From Phalacrocorax aristotelis (lineage: Eukaryota > Chordata > Aves > Suliformes > Phalacrocoracidae): DNA of 64,000 nucleotides. Shown here piece by piece: positions 35,001-50,000 of the stretch. The notes beneath the pieces are model-generated. The model was given only the letters and a program-made list of their open reading frames with translations. It had not been told where the DNA came from and made no database searches. The stretch covers positions 50,890,266 to 50,954,265 of the forward strand of contig NC_134279.1 of assembly GCF_949628215.1 (NCBI RefSeq), read 5' to 3'. Position numbers and translations under genes: made by a program. Position 1 is the first letter of the stretch, and each line of letters starts with the position of its first letter.

Positions 35001-38000
35001 AGAGGAATTTTTTTTTCCCATCCTTTTAAATTTTAGGTCCAAAATATGGCTATTAAAGTTGGAGTTGGTCATTCAGAAAGAAAACGTTAGGCTACCTGAA
35101 TTTTAAGGATTGGCTTAGATGGAGCAGGTACTTGATTTCCAGGTGTAGCAAGAAGGAAGTTTTGATGAACATGGATCTAAATGTTTATGTAAGCTCAAAT
35201 CACAAGACACGTGTGGGAAATATTATCCACAGAACTAATACAGCACTGCGGTCTGGAGTTTACTGTTCCTAGTTCTATAATGTAACGTGTTAGTGCTTCA
35301 ACTGTGACATTTAATTTGCACAGTTCAAGTAATGGATCTTACTTCGTAAAATATCTGTATTCATACATTCACTTTCCTCTGTATATTTGCAAAAAGGAAG
35401 TTCTAGAGAATCGGAAGAGGAGCAGGAAGTAGGTTTTTGTGAAGGAGGCAAGAATGGAGGTGCAGGGAATGGCGAAACGCTAGTGAAGGTTAAAAAAAGG
35501 TATGAAAAATAGTTGGTTTTGTAATAAACACGGAGCAAAGTCAAGTTGCTCCAGCTCTACGCTAGCAAAGTCTGTGGAATGAATAGGAAAAAAGAAATGT
35601 TATCAGGTTTATAATCGCTGAGGTTTGTAGGTCTTGAAAACTTACTCTTGCTCTCTCTGTTTTTAGAGAAGATATGTATGCCCAGGACTCTATTGAACTG
35701 TTGACGACATCTGGTATCCAGTTTAAAAAGCATGAGGAAGAAGGAATTGAGACACAGTACTTTGCAGAACTGCTTATGACATCAGGAGTTGTACTGTGTG
35801 AAGGAGTCAAGTGGCTTTCCTTTCATAGGTAAATCCTGCTTGTTAAGTATTTGAGTTTTCAGTATCGATTACTGAACTCTAGAGCTTGGACTTCACATCT
35901 GGTGTGTTAAGTGGTATACATCTGATATGTATATAGCACACATCTGGGCTGGTGAGACTTAGAAGACTATTTCTGCTGCAATACCTATAGCACTGCTCTA
36001 TATTAAAAGAATAGAATGTGCAGGATGGTACTGGAGCTTTATTTTTGGTGTTTACACTCTAACCAGAAAACTGTAAACCAGAAAAATATGAAACTCCTGA
36101 GCCAGCAGGTGGCATTGTTTCTTTTAATATCACATATGCGAGTAATAATAGTAGCAATGATAAAAGCAAACTATTCCTAAGCAATTCTTGAGCAAATATT
36201 GTTTATCTCATGAGGGAGACTGCAGAATTATCCGTGAAGAGCTCTATAAAACACTTGTAAATGTGTTTTAAATCTCCTGGTAATCTGGGCAGCTGAAAAT
36301 TACTCAGCTTGGAAGGAGAGCCCTGATATGCTTTAATTCTAGCTGCAGTAATGAATATATTTTACTACTTATTCCATCACAGGAACTCATCTTCCAAGTA
36401 GAAAGAAAAATGCGAATGCTAAATCTGTATGAATCTGTCAAGATACAAAATCTTATTGTGTTAATACTATTTAACACTTTAAAAGTTACACAGTACTCAT
36501 TGTATAGTCAACTGCATGCCAGAGATAATTTGCATTTTTTGTAAGCAACAGTGGCTTTAAAAGCTTACTGCTATATAATGACCTCAAGTTGACATCTTAA
36601 GTGCTGGCTGCTAAGCAAGTTAACAAAGGTAGAGTAAATGTTCTAGTTGAGATTAGTAGTTTTCTTAAAGCCTAGTTCTCGTTTATCATGCATGCTCTAC
36701 ATTGGTGGGTGGTAATACATACATGGCAAAATTAGAAAAAAAACCAAATTCTTCATCCTTAAGTATTAAATCTTGCAGCGTGAGCTGGCAGAGAGATAGT
36801 CACATGGAATTAGAGAAGTTTTTGTTATTAACAAACTGAAAAATATGATTGTTTCAGCAAGGAATGTAAAATAGTAGTAAAAAGGTACACATAGCAGCCT
36901 GTTGCAGAAGTCATCATTTTGACTTGCTTTGTAGAAAGCAAGTGTTAGACTGACTTTGCAAAGCGGGGGGGAAGACAAGACAATGAACAAAAAAAAAAAA
37001 AGGAGGATCCTCTTTGAGAACCTATGTCACCTAATCTGCCTACATCTTCCATTTGCAGCTGTCTTGACTCACAATGTGACTCCAAAATAGTCTTACTCTT
37101 GCTATCGTGCTACTAGGGTAGCAGCTTGGGGAAAAATACTGGAACAGGAATGTGCAAACTATGTCAAAATAACTACAAAGGCCGAATTAGTGACTCAAGT
37201 TTCTTTCAGCTTCTTAAACCCCTTATTATGGGCTCTTATGTGCATATTTGTGATTTACACTTGACTACAGGAAAATAACTTGGATGGTTTGGGAGTAGGG
37301 CGGGGGGACGTGTTATGTATGTAACTGGTACACCAACAGATACTGCCGTGTAGAAGCAGCTACAGCCACAAAATTGGGTTTTTTCCAATATTGCCTAATA
37401 AATAACTTTAAGGGCCAGTGTAAGCTATCCTAGCAAAAGAATACCTGAGCCATTTCTACACTAGGGATTTTTTTTTAAAGCATAATTACAGTGATTGTGT
37501 GTGATTCCTGTCCTAATATGCTGGTTGAAGTGTAGTGCAAGCTAGGTGCAATGATGCCGCTTTTACTAGTACAGCTTATGAAGGGCTTTTGGAGTCATTT
37601 TAATGTCTAGTTTTATCTGTGCTAAAATGAGTTTCTGTTGTGGACTTCACTGAAAATGTCTTTAGAAATCCTCTTAAGAGGATTGCTGTTCCAGCAAATG
37701 TTTGTCAAACACTGATTATCCACAACTCTACTTGAAGTCGGAGACTGTTTGAAGGCTTTTGTGCTTGACGGAGTGTGTCAATATTATCTTGAGCACAAAA
37801 CCCCAGAGTAGTGGGTTAAGTTCTGAAGAAGCTAAGATTGCACAAAGCTATACGTGAGCGTAGGTCGCATAGAGTGCCACGAAGAATAGTAAACAGGTGT
37901 TTCTAAATATATCTTCGGTTGATTGTGATCATGTTCTGTCTGTGGAAACTTAAACAGCGGGACAACTCAGTTGAAAATTTGTTTCATGTAGGCTTTCCAT

Positions 38001-41000
38001 GGAGTAGTTCTTTGACTACTGAAGAAGCTGTGCTTGATAGTTGCTAACTGTGCTACTGCTTGTTTTTCCTTAAAAGGCTTTAATTACTACTAGCCCTTAA
38101 AATTTATGTATGAGTCTCTTAGGAAGTGGGCAGAGGGGAATTACTGCTTTTCCTCACACGCCTAAAGTGTGAGGTTATGTTTTGGTTTTGTTTCATTTCC
38201 CAGTCTTTGATTTCCTTGAACTCTTATGTAGTTTATTTCTAAGTTCTTAGCTTCTCAAATAGCTTTCTTTGTGTGCTTTCTCTCTCTGCACTTGATGTAG
38301 CTGCCTTGGCATCCTGACCTATTGGGAAATCTGCGTGGACCTGCAGTTCTGCCAGGCATGAGTGAAGAAACATTTGCACTGTCACTGATTCTTGCATATT
38401 GCAACTTCATAAGTGACTCCATGAAATCTTGTGTGTTAAAATGTATTTGAGTCAATGAGAGAGGAGGGGGAAGCCCTGAATTTCTGGCTCTTGTCACAGT
38501 CAAGAGAGCTGTGAGTGCTTGGCAGTCTAACAAGTTATAAACCAGAACAGCTCAAATGCTGGTTTTGTGGATGTTCAACTGACTGATCTGCTGAAGCTTT
38601 GAGTGTCCACCTGTGTGCAGCCTCCTCAATCCACCTTTGGAGGCTCTGTGCAAACATGTCTCTTAACCCACATGTTTTGGGGAAGCTGGGAAGTTCTAAG
38701 CTATTGTATTTCAATAATCATTTGTGTCTAACTGATTTTAGTAAAATTTAATATGTTGGCTCATTTCTATTAGCCAGTTATAAAATTAAGTAAAGCTTTC
38801 TCACTTCTGTCAGGTTTTGATTTATGTCAGAGACTATTGCTGTTTGAGTGGAATTCATTAATTGGCTATCTGAATTCTTTCTGGATAGTAAGGGAAAGAA
38901 ATACAGGCATGTTTGGTCTTTTCCATGGTCTTGTTCCATACAGCTGTCCATGTTCAGTGAAAGAAGAAGGAAAAAAAAAAGTGGCTATAGGAGTGCTTAT
39001 GTTGCTGTATACCTCCAGGGATTGTGGCTAGCAGCACTAAGTAAGTTTAGGTGATTATATTAGAAATGGTGAAAGCTTTTTAAGGAAAGGAAGCCTATGT
39101 GCTTTAGGGTATAAACCAACCACTAATTGCCTGTTAGAGGATTAGAAGAAAACTTCTTTAATGAGCAGGTAATTACATAATTGCTCACTGTGGACTTTCT
39201 TTTACCCTTGTGTTAGCATTCAGCAGTGGCCACTCAAAAATTTTTGAACTAGATATATCTTAGTCTTGAATTGGAGTGACAGGTCTTATGTCTGTGTAAG
39301 CTTGGATGACTGGAGCATTCTACCCCTGAAGAGTATACTACAAAGATTATGTAAATGCTTTGATACTGCATTGTGATTCGTAAAGTGTGGTTTGTGATGA
39401 TTGTTATGAGCACAATGGGACTAAGTGCAAGCAGCTGGAACTTAAGGCATGTGAAACATCATTTGGTTGAGCTGACTAAAACTAACCCTTGCTTAGGATC
39501 CATGACTGAATGCCGTCATGCAATGGAAGAGTAAGCATGCCTGTTAAATCCACTATTCAGATATTCTGTTCTCATTCTCTGCATAAGGATCCTGGAATGA
39601 AACAGTCTGCTACAATGTCCAGGGGAGGAAAAAAAAATAAATATATACAAAAAAATCTTCTTAGAAACTGCAGAATTCTGATAGCCTGCTTCCTTACAAT
39701 ATGAATAGTCAACGAATCTTGAATTTTCTTACAGTAATTCTTTCTTAATAGAAACTGGAAGTGTTTGAGTGTCTGTTTTCTAGTAATTCAGTCATGTACA
39801 TAAATACGTTTTTGGAATAGGAGGGGAGTCAAAAACTTTTTTCTTAAGAGAAGCACAAATACTGTTTTCTTTATTTCAAAAGTTTTAATATGAATGTTAC
39901 ATTTGAACCACAGGGATGACAGATGTCAGGAATTCAGTGAGTTGTTAAACTCTCTAATCTCTAGAGGAGTAAATCTCCTTAATCCTGAACAGTCTTTTTT
40001 GCTAATGTGGCTTTTATTTTTCTTTTTCTATAGAGGGCTTTATGCTGATACAGGCTTCCCTACCACTTTTTTTTTTCCTTTTTCCCCTCATAGGTGGTCT
40101 AATAAAATCAAGTTTCCAAGCCACTGTTTTGCCAAGTATACTACAGGTTTTTACTTTGTAAGACTCAGCTGAAATCCTTCTTTATCTTTGGCTCCTTTGC
40201 TCCCTGGCCAGTGGCTGCTGTGGTGGAGATTGGAGTGCTGCCAGCACAGCTTCAAAGCACCAGATGCAGTACAGGATTCACTCAACATGAAATTCCTGTT
40301 TAGAGCACTAGAAACCCCCACGGGAGAGCTGTAATTGTCCAAACCTTTTGTATATCTTGTATTAATGGACTTAGCAAACAGTCTATTCATTCCAAGTATG
40401 TTCAAGATTTTCAACCCTCTGCCTAGAAATTTGTAAGATAAAGATGACGTAGAGAATCCCATTGTATACAAAAGGTACACAAAGTGATCCTCTTTACGTT
40501 GAGTTTCCAAGCTAAAGCCTTGAGCCTGCATCAGATGTCCCAGTCTTCCTGGGTGCTAAATATCCGCAGGATTGGTAGTACGGTGCTCTTAACTGATTTG
40601 TCTTCTGCGCTGCTCATCTCACTGTTAAAGATCTCAGTCAAGGTTTACCAAGTTGCAAAAATCTTGGGTTTGAGTGTGAACCTTATATAACCAAGAATGA
40701 ACACAAAGCCTTAAACTGGGAATTTGGAGCTTGTGGTGGCCATGCATTCACTTGAATTGTCCCTTAGCTATACACTCTTAAGGTTCCTTAAGCAGCAAAA
40801 ACAATGCAGCCTTCAGTAGAGGCCGCCCTGCTGTGTATTTTCATCCTCTTTGTTAGTACAGGCATTTTTACAATTGCATCTCAATAAAATCTAGGAACCA
40901 ATTTGGTTCAATGCAAACCTAATAAGATAACGTTATATAACGTTATCGGTCCTGCATCTCATTCAGTGTATATGTGCATAAGGAATCCTGGAAATAAAAG

Positions 41001-44000
41001 GGATCAGAACAGATTGGATCATGAATAATCTGGCTTGTAACCTCTGCCTTACTAGGGAAAAGGATAAATAGTCGTCGCTGCTTTTTGTTTTGGTGTTCAG
41101 TCCGGCTTAATACCTGGCATCTGTCTTCCCTATGCTTTAAACCTTCTGTTTCCTCTCATAACACTGTGCAAAAGTACACAATTTCCCCTTTTACTCCCAC
41201 ACCTTATTCCTGTGTCCTCTTTCTTCAGTCAAGCTACTGAAAAGGAAGTCTTCGCAAACTCTTCTCTCCACTATACACATGCTGTATAGAATTCCTCAGT
41301 TTCTTCTACCAAACCTGTAGTGCTCAGTTATCTTGCTGCCTCCTGGTGACTTACATGAGCACACAAAAAATGTTCCAACTTACTCTGTCCTTGGCTTCAA
41401 AAGGAGTAATAGTTTGCAAAATACTAGATTTTTCTAGTTTTCTGTGTGCTGATTTAATTGCGAAAGTTGAGAGACAATCTGCTGTTCTTCATAGCTGAGG
41501 GTGAAGCTTGCATCCAGGCATAAACGTGTGTTGGCTCTTGTGGTTGGAAACTCATGAATCCTTTGGATTTCAAGAACTCTAGAAGTATCTCTATCTGATT
41601 CAGTTTGTAGCGAGAAACTCCGGTCTGTGTGAAAGGAACCAACTTAGGAGTCTTTCTGGTTTAAGTTCTTGTTATCAGATGAAGCCCCAGCAGTACTACC
41701 TTGGTTCAGGTTTTGGAGAAGTTCTCCTAGGCAGATCTTTTTTTGCTTCTTCACTTGGCATCATTGAGATTAAATTAAAATGCTTTCCCTGAAAACTGCA
41801 ATGGGGACATTTATGCTGAGGCTTAGTCTTTTCTAAGAGTCAGTCTTAATTGCATTGAAATTAAGCAAAACGTCCTGTTGATGTTTAATAAAGTTTTGAT
41901 GCTGGAAGTGAGAAGGACGCTTCTAAGTTATTTGCTTATGTTGTTGTTATTAATTTGCAGTGGATATGACTTTGGCTATCTAATCAAAATTCTGACAAAC
42001 TCTAATTTACCTGAAGAAGAGCTGGACTTCTTTGAGATACTGCGATTGTTTTTCCCTGTCATCTATGATGTAAAATATCTCATGAAGAGTTGCAAAAATC
42101 TGAAGGTAAGCAATCTGTTAATGGCTCAGAAGAAACTTTGGTTTTGGAGAGGGAGTACTTTCTGCTAAAAAATACTTATTTTCTGTATTTTTATTTTCTG
42201 GTTTTGCTTTGATTATACTCATTAAACAGCCTTTTTGTCTCAAACGTTATATATGTAATATTAAAGGTTAGTGATAGAGGCAGGCAGGAGCACACATTGA
42301 TTTTTTTGTTTTTTAATAACTGCTTACCAGTTAAAAATAGCATGTTGATACTGTATTTATGGTGCCTAGTCTTTGTTGACAGGTGATAAACCCATGTTTG
42401 GAATTGATCCTTCTCTTCTTGAGCCGTAAGAATTGATCGGTTTCATATACTCTTATTTCCTCATTTTGCAGTCCACTAACGGACTGCAGTTGTCTTAGCA
42501 AAGGTAATTGCAACGATGATGCTGTGGAAGTGTCTTGGGAAGAGGAATGGAGCGAAGAATGTTTCAGATGGCCCCATAAGGAAAGATAAACAACAGCATA
42601 TGTTCAGGGACAACATGTGACTTCTAGAAAAAAATGCAGTACTAGAAACTAGTCTCTCATGTCAGGCCAGCGGGGTTACTAATTGGCTTACTCTATCGGG
42701 CATAAAATTTGGATACTTTATTGGACTGGAGAATGAATGGAAACTGGAACTAAGTATGTGAAGGGGAAGACAGCAAGTGAAAGAAAGATGCTACAGTGAT
42801 TGTTAACAGCTTTACTTGCCAAAGAACTGTAAGAGTCTGGACTGCTGCTGGAACGAGGTGCATCACTCTTCTGAGGCAATTAATGACTTGCTGCTTTTAT
42901 GGAAAGCAACTCGATTCGCTAGGCTTTCTTAATGAGAACCTTCAGGAAAAAAAGAACACTGACTCTAGTACAACCAAATCCTAACTAAGGGATGGCTTGC
43001 CACTTCGTCGTGCTGAACTAGTGACCTGTGTGGGGTTCAGAGTCCTCTGTTTCTGAGATAAACTAAGAGTGTGTCGCTTCTGAGTAATACCCTATTTATG
43101 TGGGAAGTAAAGTCGGTAAATCCTTTTGATAATCAAATTAATGTTGAAAATGGAGACCTCCCTTCCAACTAGTTAGAAAAGTATACCTACCTGTGTTCAT
43201 CTAGAGTTTTTCTTGGTATAATTGGCTGGGCAAATGGCTGAGTATTAGAGAAAATCTTAGAAACAGTTTTCCTCCATAGAGGCAATAAGAAAAAGATGAA
43301 ATGTTCATAAACTTCAGGAGTCTTAAAGGAGGGACATGGGTGAACCCCAAACAAGCACCCTCACTTTCTTACTGCTGGTGAAGCAAAATAAAGCATCTGA
43401 TGTCTTAGTGGTGGTGACACACTTACCAAGAACAGAATCTATAATCCAACTTTAGTGATGTAGGAAAGGTGACAGAATGATGTACCATGTCACCATTCCA
43501 GACGCGACACTCCCAGTGGGTTTGGGGAGGAGGGGATTGTTATTTCCTGTCATTTCATTACAACATAGTTGTGTGTAACCTGCATTTGTTTAGAGACACT
43601 AACGTTTTTTTGGAAGACAAGAAAGATCTTCACTGGTCTTACTTCAGCAAACCATAGGAACAAGGGTGGGTTTTTTTCAGAGCTGAATATGTGCATCAGC
43701 TTTCCTGCAGTAAATATTGATCCTGTCACCTAACCTGCAGACTGGTAATGACAGCAGGGGAAGGTATGTGGTCTACCTTACCACACCATATTTACCAGCA
43801 GTGAAATGATGGTGGACTTGTACTGTACTGAGCAAGCTGTCTGAAACAAATTGCGAAATATTCAGTGTTGTGACTTTAAAAATGCATGCACTGTTTCCTA
43901 ATGTCTGTCACTTACAATCTCTATTAAACTGCAGTGAACTGAACTGCTGTGCAGTTGTCCTTTATTGACTTGTCTAAGTTTTTCATGTGAAGGTCACTGA

Positions 44001-47000
44001 CTTGCTGTAGGTCCCCCCTCCCTGCCCCCACACATCCAAAAAAGAATTGTTGGCATTGAGAAGAGAAATATGCCTCAGGATTGGGAAGCTGTTTGATGCT
44101 CTTGTGGAATTCAGTAGTCTCTGAATTTACAGTATGTTACTTTAACTTAAATGGACTTGAATGTACTTTACTGATACACAGATTGGGAGTTAACTTGATG
44201 TTAATATAGGATAGGTTAAACTCTTGCCTGTTCTCTAACAATCTTTCTACGTAGATGATTCCAAACCTTTTGATAGTAACAGCAACTCTTAAGTAATGTA
44301 GATTTATAGATGTTGTTAGAAACTTGCTTTATGGGGGTTTGTACAGAACAATGATCTCTGCTACCAGTGCTATGAAATGAGAGTTTGAACTGGATTTGCT
44401 GTTGACTGTGGTTGTATGCTTATGTAAATCATTCTGTGCCCTTTTTCTTGAAAGACTGATTGATGCTCTGAAAATTTGGGAAGACTTTGTAATTCTCTTC
44501 TAAGACTGAAACATTCTTATCTGGGGTGCAGAAGTCTTGCCTGAAAGAATCTCAATAGCCTACTAATTTTTAGTGTCAGCCAAACTTTATTCTGTAGTTG
44601 TTACAGTTATAGACCAAGAAGTTCCACGCAGAAGTGGTATGTGATATATATACAAATAGGTATATTAGTTTCAAAGTGTTCTTCTGTAGGCTGCTGTTAC
44701 TGTAAACTTTGAATCACTAAGTCTGCATTCCAGAGCTCACAGCTGCTGTGTAAATATTACTGAATTTTATTCTTGAGTGTTTTTACTTAAGTTATTTGAA
44801 GCTAGAGTAGATAATCTTACATCTAGCAGAATCTGATGATAAGGCACTGCTAATTTGCAGCTTGAGGAAGTAGAGGGTTTAAGAGCAGAAAAATGGTGCC
44901 TTGAAAAGGGTATAGGCCGAACTGCAGTTGCTAACTCGTAACAGCTCATTATTGGCGTTACAAGGCGGAGAACATACTTTTATCAGAGATGTGCATTTTT
45001 CTCCCTGCCCACCAACCCTCAGCTGTTCTTGAGAGCATAAGTTAAATAACTGAGCGTGTTTGCAGTGCTCAGATGTTGTATGTTTATGTTGCACAGAAAG
45101 AAAACAAGCTAGCTTCAGTGCTTAACTGTATTGTGTATAGACTTAACCTTATCTTAAACTTCTGTAAACTATATTCCTGCTCTCAAGCTAGAATAAAACT
45201 AGCCATATCAGTACTAGGTTTTCATGGTGTTTTGTAGGTGTTACTTGGGTATGTTATTACTGAGGCTTCCATCTTTTTAAACAAAACAAACCTGTTGCCA
45301 TATGAAAATTCCTCTGAATCTTAATGTTTGATCTGATTTTCAGGTCAGACTATTTTTATTGCTCTGAGTTTCAATTTTGACTGTTATGCTTTTGCCACTT
45401 ATTGCTTCCCTTCCTGAACTTGAAAGAGGTTAAGAGTGCGAGGAAGGGTGAACTCGGATACTAGGCAGTCTTTCTCGAAAAGCATTGCCTCTGCACATTT
45501 TTGCCTTGCAAAGCTTATGGCAGCACTAAGGATTTTGTCTTTGTTTTTTTTTTGATCTTTCTAGACGTTAAAGAACGTGCATGTGCTTTAGTCCATTTCA
45601 CTGGCTTTGTGGCTTAATGGTTAAAAAACCAAATTGATGTACAAAATTTATGTGCTCACAGTGTAGCTTACAGAATAAAAATATTGTAGTTACAGTATAA
45701 CATGTCTGTCCTTCAAGCTGATCTCTGTTATCTACGCAAAACCAAACCGCCTTCTGACTGGTTTGCTTCTGCACATAGTGGTTGTTACTGTTTGGGGGGG
45801 CACTAAAAAGAGGTTTACTTAGTCACTCTGCACTTAAGGGGATAGTTTTTCACGTAAGCTTGTAAAGCTTCAAAAAAAAATTTATTTGCTTCAAAACTGG
45901 AGGAGTTTTACCTTTAAGAGGAGATGGATTTGCAGCTTTGGAGTGATGTCTACAGCTTCACAGTCTGTCCTTTTAAGCTAGGTATCAACATTCAAAGCAG
46001 AGCAGACAATTACTGTTTTAAATTGTTCTTTTTTTGTATGTGAGATGTTTATATACTTTTTAAGAAGTAGGTATCATTACACGTGTGACTCTTAAGTATC
46101 ATCTCTAAAAGAAAAGCTGGCTATACCATTGGATTTTAGTATCTTAGGAAACTAGTTGGAAGGTGATGGATTTTTTTTTTTTGCATGTTTTTTACCCTGT
46201 CCTCTTATGGCAGCTAATGAAACAAACTTTAAAGAGGGGTAGAATGTCCTGTAGAGATGGTGTGGGCACTTTCTTCCATTTTTCACTTTACCACATGGTT
46301 TCTAAATGCCTGCTGTGTAACCTTTTCCTGGACTCCCTGTGGTGTTCTAGATACTTAAGGATACTCTCAGTTTTTGTGAAGGGAAGTGGAAAAACCCTCA
46401 ACTTAATTGTTGAAAGGTAAGTGGAAAGAAAAAGGTCGTCTTCAAAGGAAGCCTAGATACTTTAACACATGGAGGCATATGGCACCTCTCTGTAAGCAGT
46501 TGAATTCTTGTGTTTGTAGAACTGTGTTTTTACCTTTTAAACTTTCATTCAAATAGGAGTAGTATGGGAACACCTGATTTTGTCCTTCAGCATTGCCAGT
46601 CCTTTCAACATCTTGAAGGAATTGTTTTGTTAAGTAATGACATCTGGTTACTGGAGGAGCTGGAACACGAAGGAGTAATAGTTTTGTTGGTTACAGATAC
46701 TGCTTTATTTAATCAATACTGACACAGAATTCTAATGATGCTATTGATACCAAAAGTTTGATTCTCCAGGTGTGTATTTATCTAGTATAATGACAGTTTC
46801 AGCTGCTGTGCAAATGTTAAAATATACCTGAGGTTGTGTGACTTGTGTAACAGATTTTCCCTAAATATAGTTACTCAGTTTTCTGATTTAATTTTTTTAA
46901 TCAGTTAACAAAAATGTTTTCTTTTTCAGGGTGGATTACAAGAAGTGGCTGAGCAGTTAGAGCTGGAAAGGATAGGACCGCAGCATCAGGCAGGATCTGA

Positions 47001-50000
47001 TTCTTTACTCACAGGAATGGCCTTTTTCAAAATGAGAGAAGTAGGTGGATGCATTGGTTTTATCTCCATGATTGTAACATGCTGTGATAGTCAGGTGGAA
47101 TTACTGATTCTGATAAGTGTGCTGTATTTTAAGGAGGTTTCTGAGGGGCTTCAGGGATGATTCCTTTCTTGACAAAAATAAGACCACCTGTGTCTTCCCC
47201 AGAGTAGTCACCAGCCCCATTGATTCCCTGCTTAGCTGCTGTGAGTATTACATCCTGTTTCCAGCCTGTGCCCGTCTTTTGGATTTTTTTGTGGATTTTC
47301 TTTTTTTTTCCCCCTTCTTTCCCTGTTTTGTACAGTACCTTTTTTAAGGTGGCTGCTGCAGCGAGTCATGAGCTGCTTGGAGCCAGACTCCGTTCTGGGT
47401 GACCTCACTCAAGCCACTTTTTTTTGGAGCTTCTGCTCGGTGTAATATGCAGCTGGTGTGCACTGCTGCTTGGGGGGTAGGGCGAAGGACTGTCTGGACT
47501 GGCCAGTTCTAGCTAAACTTGCAGGCTACAGGTATATTAAATGATGACTTTCAGGCTGCTGTGGAGTATGTCCATGCATTTGTTCCTTGTGATTGAGTAA
47601 AGCACAGACTAACTCAGGTTCTAAAAGATTCTACCTCAGCCAATTGATTCAAGGTTTGCAGTGAGGAAAATCAGGTCTTGCAGGCTTCACATATCCTTGC
47701 TGCTTGTTTGTGTACAATAGGAAGATGTTGGGATATTTTGCATTAGCAGAACAAACAAATGTTGAAGGGGCCTCTTCTGGAAAACAATTGGATTGGTCAA
47801 ATGCCAGTCCACCTGAACATGGCATTCTGCCAGCAATTCACTGTCATTTGCCATGTCAAAACAGATGGCAATAGCAAACCTCATCTTTTAATAAGGTTAA
47901 GTATTGTATGCTTCTGTAATCTAGCCTCTTGGGTAAAGGAGAAAATGACCATGAGTTTCTGACAAACACTGGTGAGATGGCAGGTGAAAAATAAATGCTG
48001 TGATTTAAGCTGGTTGGCTCATCATAACCTCCTAATCTACCTGCTAATTTGCTAATCTACCTCCGCTGGAACACTTGCAGTTGTCAGGCAGGTCATGGGC
48101 TACAGATTCAATAGAGAATTGTGTGTCTGGTATGGTCCAAGCCTAGTGCTGCTAACTGCTGTCTGCCTGGTATTGTTAATCTTCCACTCTTGAATTTGAA
48201 ACAAAATCCAAAGCAAATAAAGGGAAAGAGGAAGTGTATGATAATCAAGCCTAAGATACTGCCTTTCAAGTTAGTTTTCTAGAGGAAAAGGTTAAAACCC
48301 ATGATTGTTTCTATAATGAGATGCAGTTTGTGTTATATGGCAAAGTAGCTTCTTGAATTTGTTTACCAAAAGCTCTTACTAGAAGTAGAAATCTTCGAGG
48401 TTTTTCGTGCAACGCGTTTGCTTAATTAAGCCAACAAAGGATTGTTTATATTTTTAAAGTATTTTTAGAGGTTATTTGGAAATACATTTCTAAGGAAGGA
48501 CACAGTAATCGGAAGAGAAATATATTTAATCTGCATTTTTAAAGCCTTTTCAGTAGAGTTCATTGTTTAACAATGTATTTCTGAGCAAAAAAATCTTCAT
48601 TTGACTCTGCTTTTAGAAGTACAAAATTATTAAATGTGTTACTACTGTGTTACTAATGTTTGTGAAGGAGTTGCAACTTGCTGGGATTTTGAGTCCCAGC
48701 CAAAAAAGTTATTGATCTTCCGTCAGAAATACTTAAATACTGATATTACAACAGTAGATATACTAGAACAGGGGTTTTCCTAGCTGTTTATTTCTTTAAG
48801 AACTGCTACGGCTTTAAAACTTTTAATTGAGGTCTTCAATTCCTGCAGTACAGAGCTTTCCATGCAGACTGTGCTGCTAAGAGCAAAGCTTAAAGGGAAA
48901 AGTTGTCAGCCTGTGTGGTATATGTAGTCCTCTGCAGATTGTGTATTGTGTCCACCTTGCTCCTGCATGCTTCTGGCTGCCTTAGATTTCTGATGTTGAG
49001 ATGACTAAAAATGTCAACCACTGGCATGTCCAGGGTTGCTGTGAACTTTCTAGGGTGAAGAATTCTTGTATTTGTGTATTGTCTTTCTTTTTTTTTTTTT
49101 TTGGGGGGGGGGGGGAGGGGGAGGAGGAGGAGGAAGGGTGGGTGGTGTAGTTTGTGGTTTTGCCTGAAAACCTAAGTCTGAAAGGTAGAATATCAGAATA
49201 TCATGGGTTTTCATGTCTTCCACTGAAAGGTTCTATTTGCAGTTAAGACTTGCAAGGTGTAAATGCAGTCTTAGTACAAAAATTACTTTGTTTGCTGTTC
49301 CTTTTTAAATGAAGTTCCCCTCTGTGAGGAGCTAGCTCGAAATGCATATTTCTGCATTTCTCTAAACTTCAGAGTGGGTTTTGTGCTCAGTCTTCCACAC
49401 ACACACCCCCTACCCTGATATAAATTAGGACATACCTTCATTTCAAGACAGAGTATGATGAAACACCCCCCCCCACTGAGGAATAGGTGGAGGATGGGCA
49501 CTGATGATGGGTGCTAAGCATATGGCTGTTGTGAGAAACTCCACAGAAATCAGTTGGGGAAATATCTCTGCGCTTGCAGAAAAGTGAGTGATAATAGGTA
49601 ATACAAAACTATCAAAGCATTGCGTTTGGCCATTTCATCAGGAAAGGTGCACAGGGTAGGCTGATTGTATTATTTGACAGATTTACTGTAAAGAATCATG
49701 TCAGCACATTTTGATAATGTATTGAGATTAAGTGTGTTATGTTAATTATATCATCTTTTGTACCTTGGGATTTGATATCTTATGCTAAAAAGAAAGTAAC
49801 GTTTTAAAACCTTTCTATAGTTCTATTTAAACTGAGCCTTTTCTTTGGCAATAATTTGTGTCTCTCTCTCAACTCTTTAGATGTTCTTTGAAGATCACAT
49901 TGATGATGCCAAATATTGTGGCCACTTATACGGCCTTGGTTCGGGGTCATCTTATGTACAAAATGGCACAGGAAATGCATATGAAGAAGAAGCCAACAAA

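Noticed and set aside
40151-40531. 126-codon minus-strand frame in the CNOT7 intron
   Set aside because: Low-information sequence without motifs, antisense to the host gene; not supported as coding.
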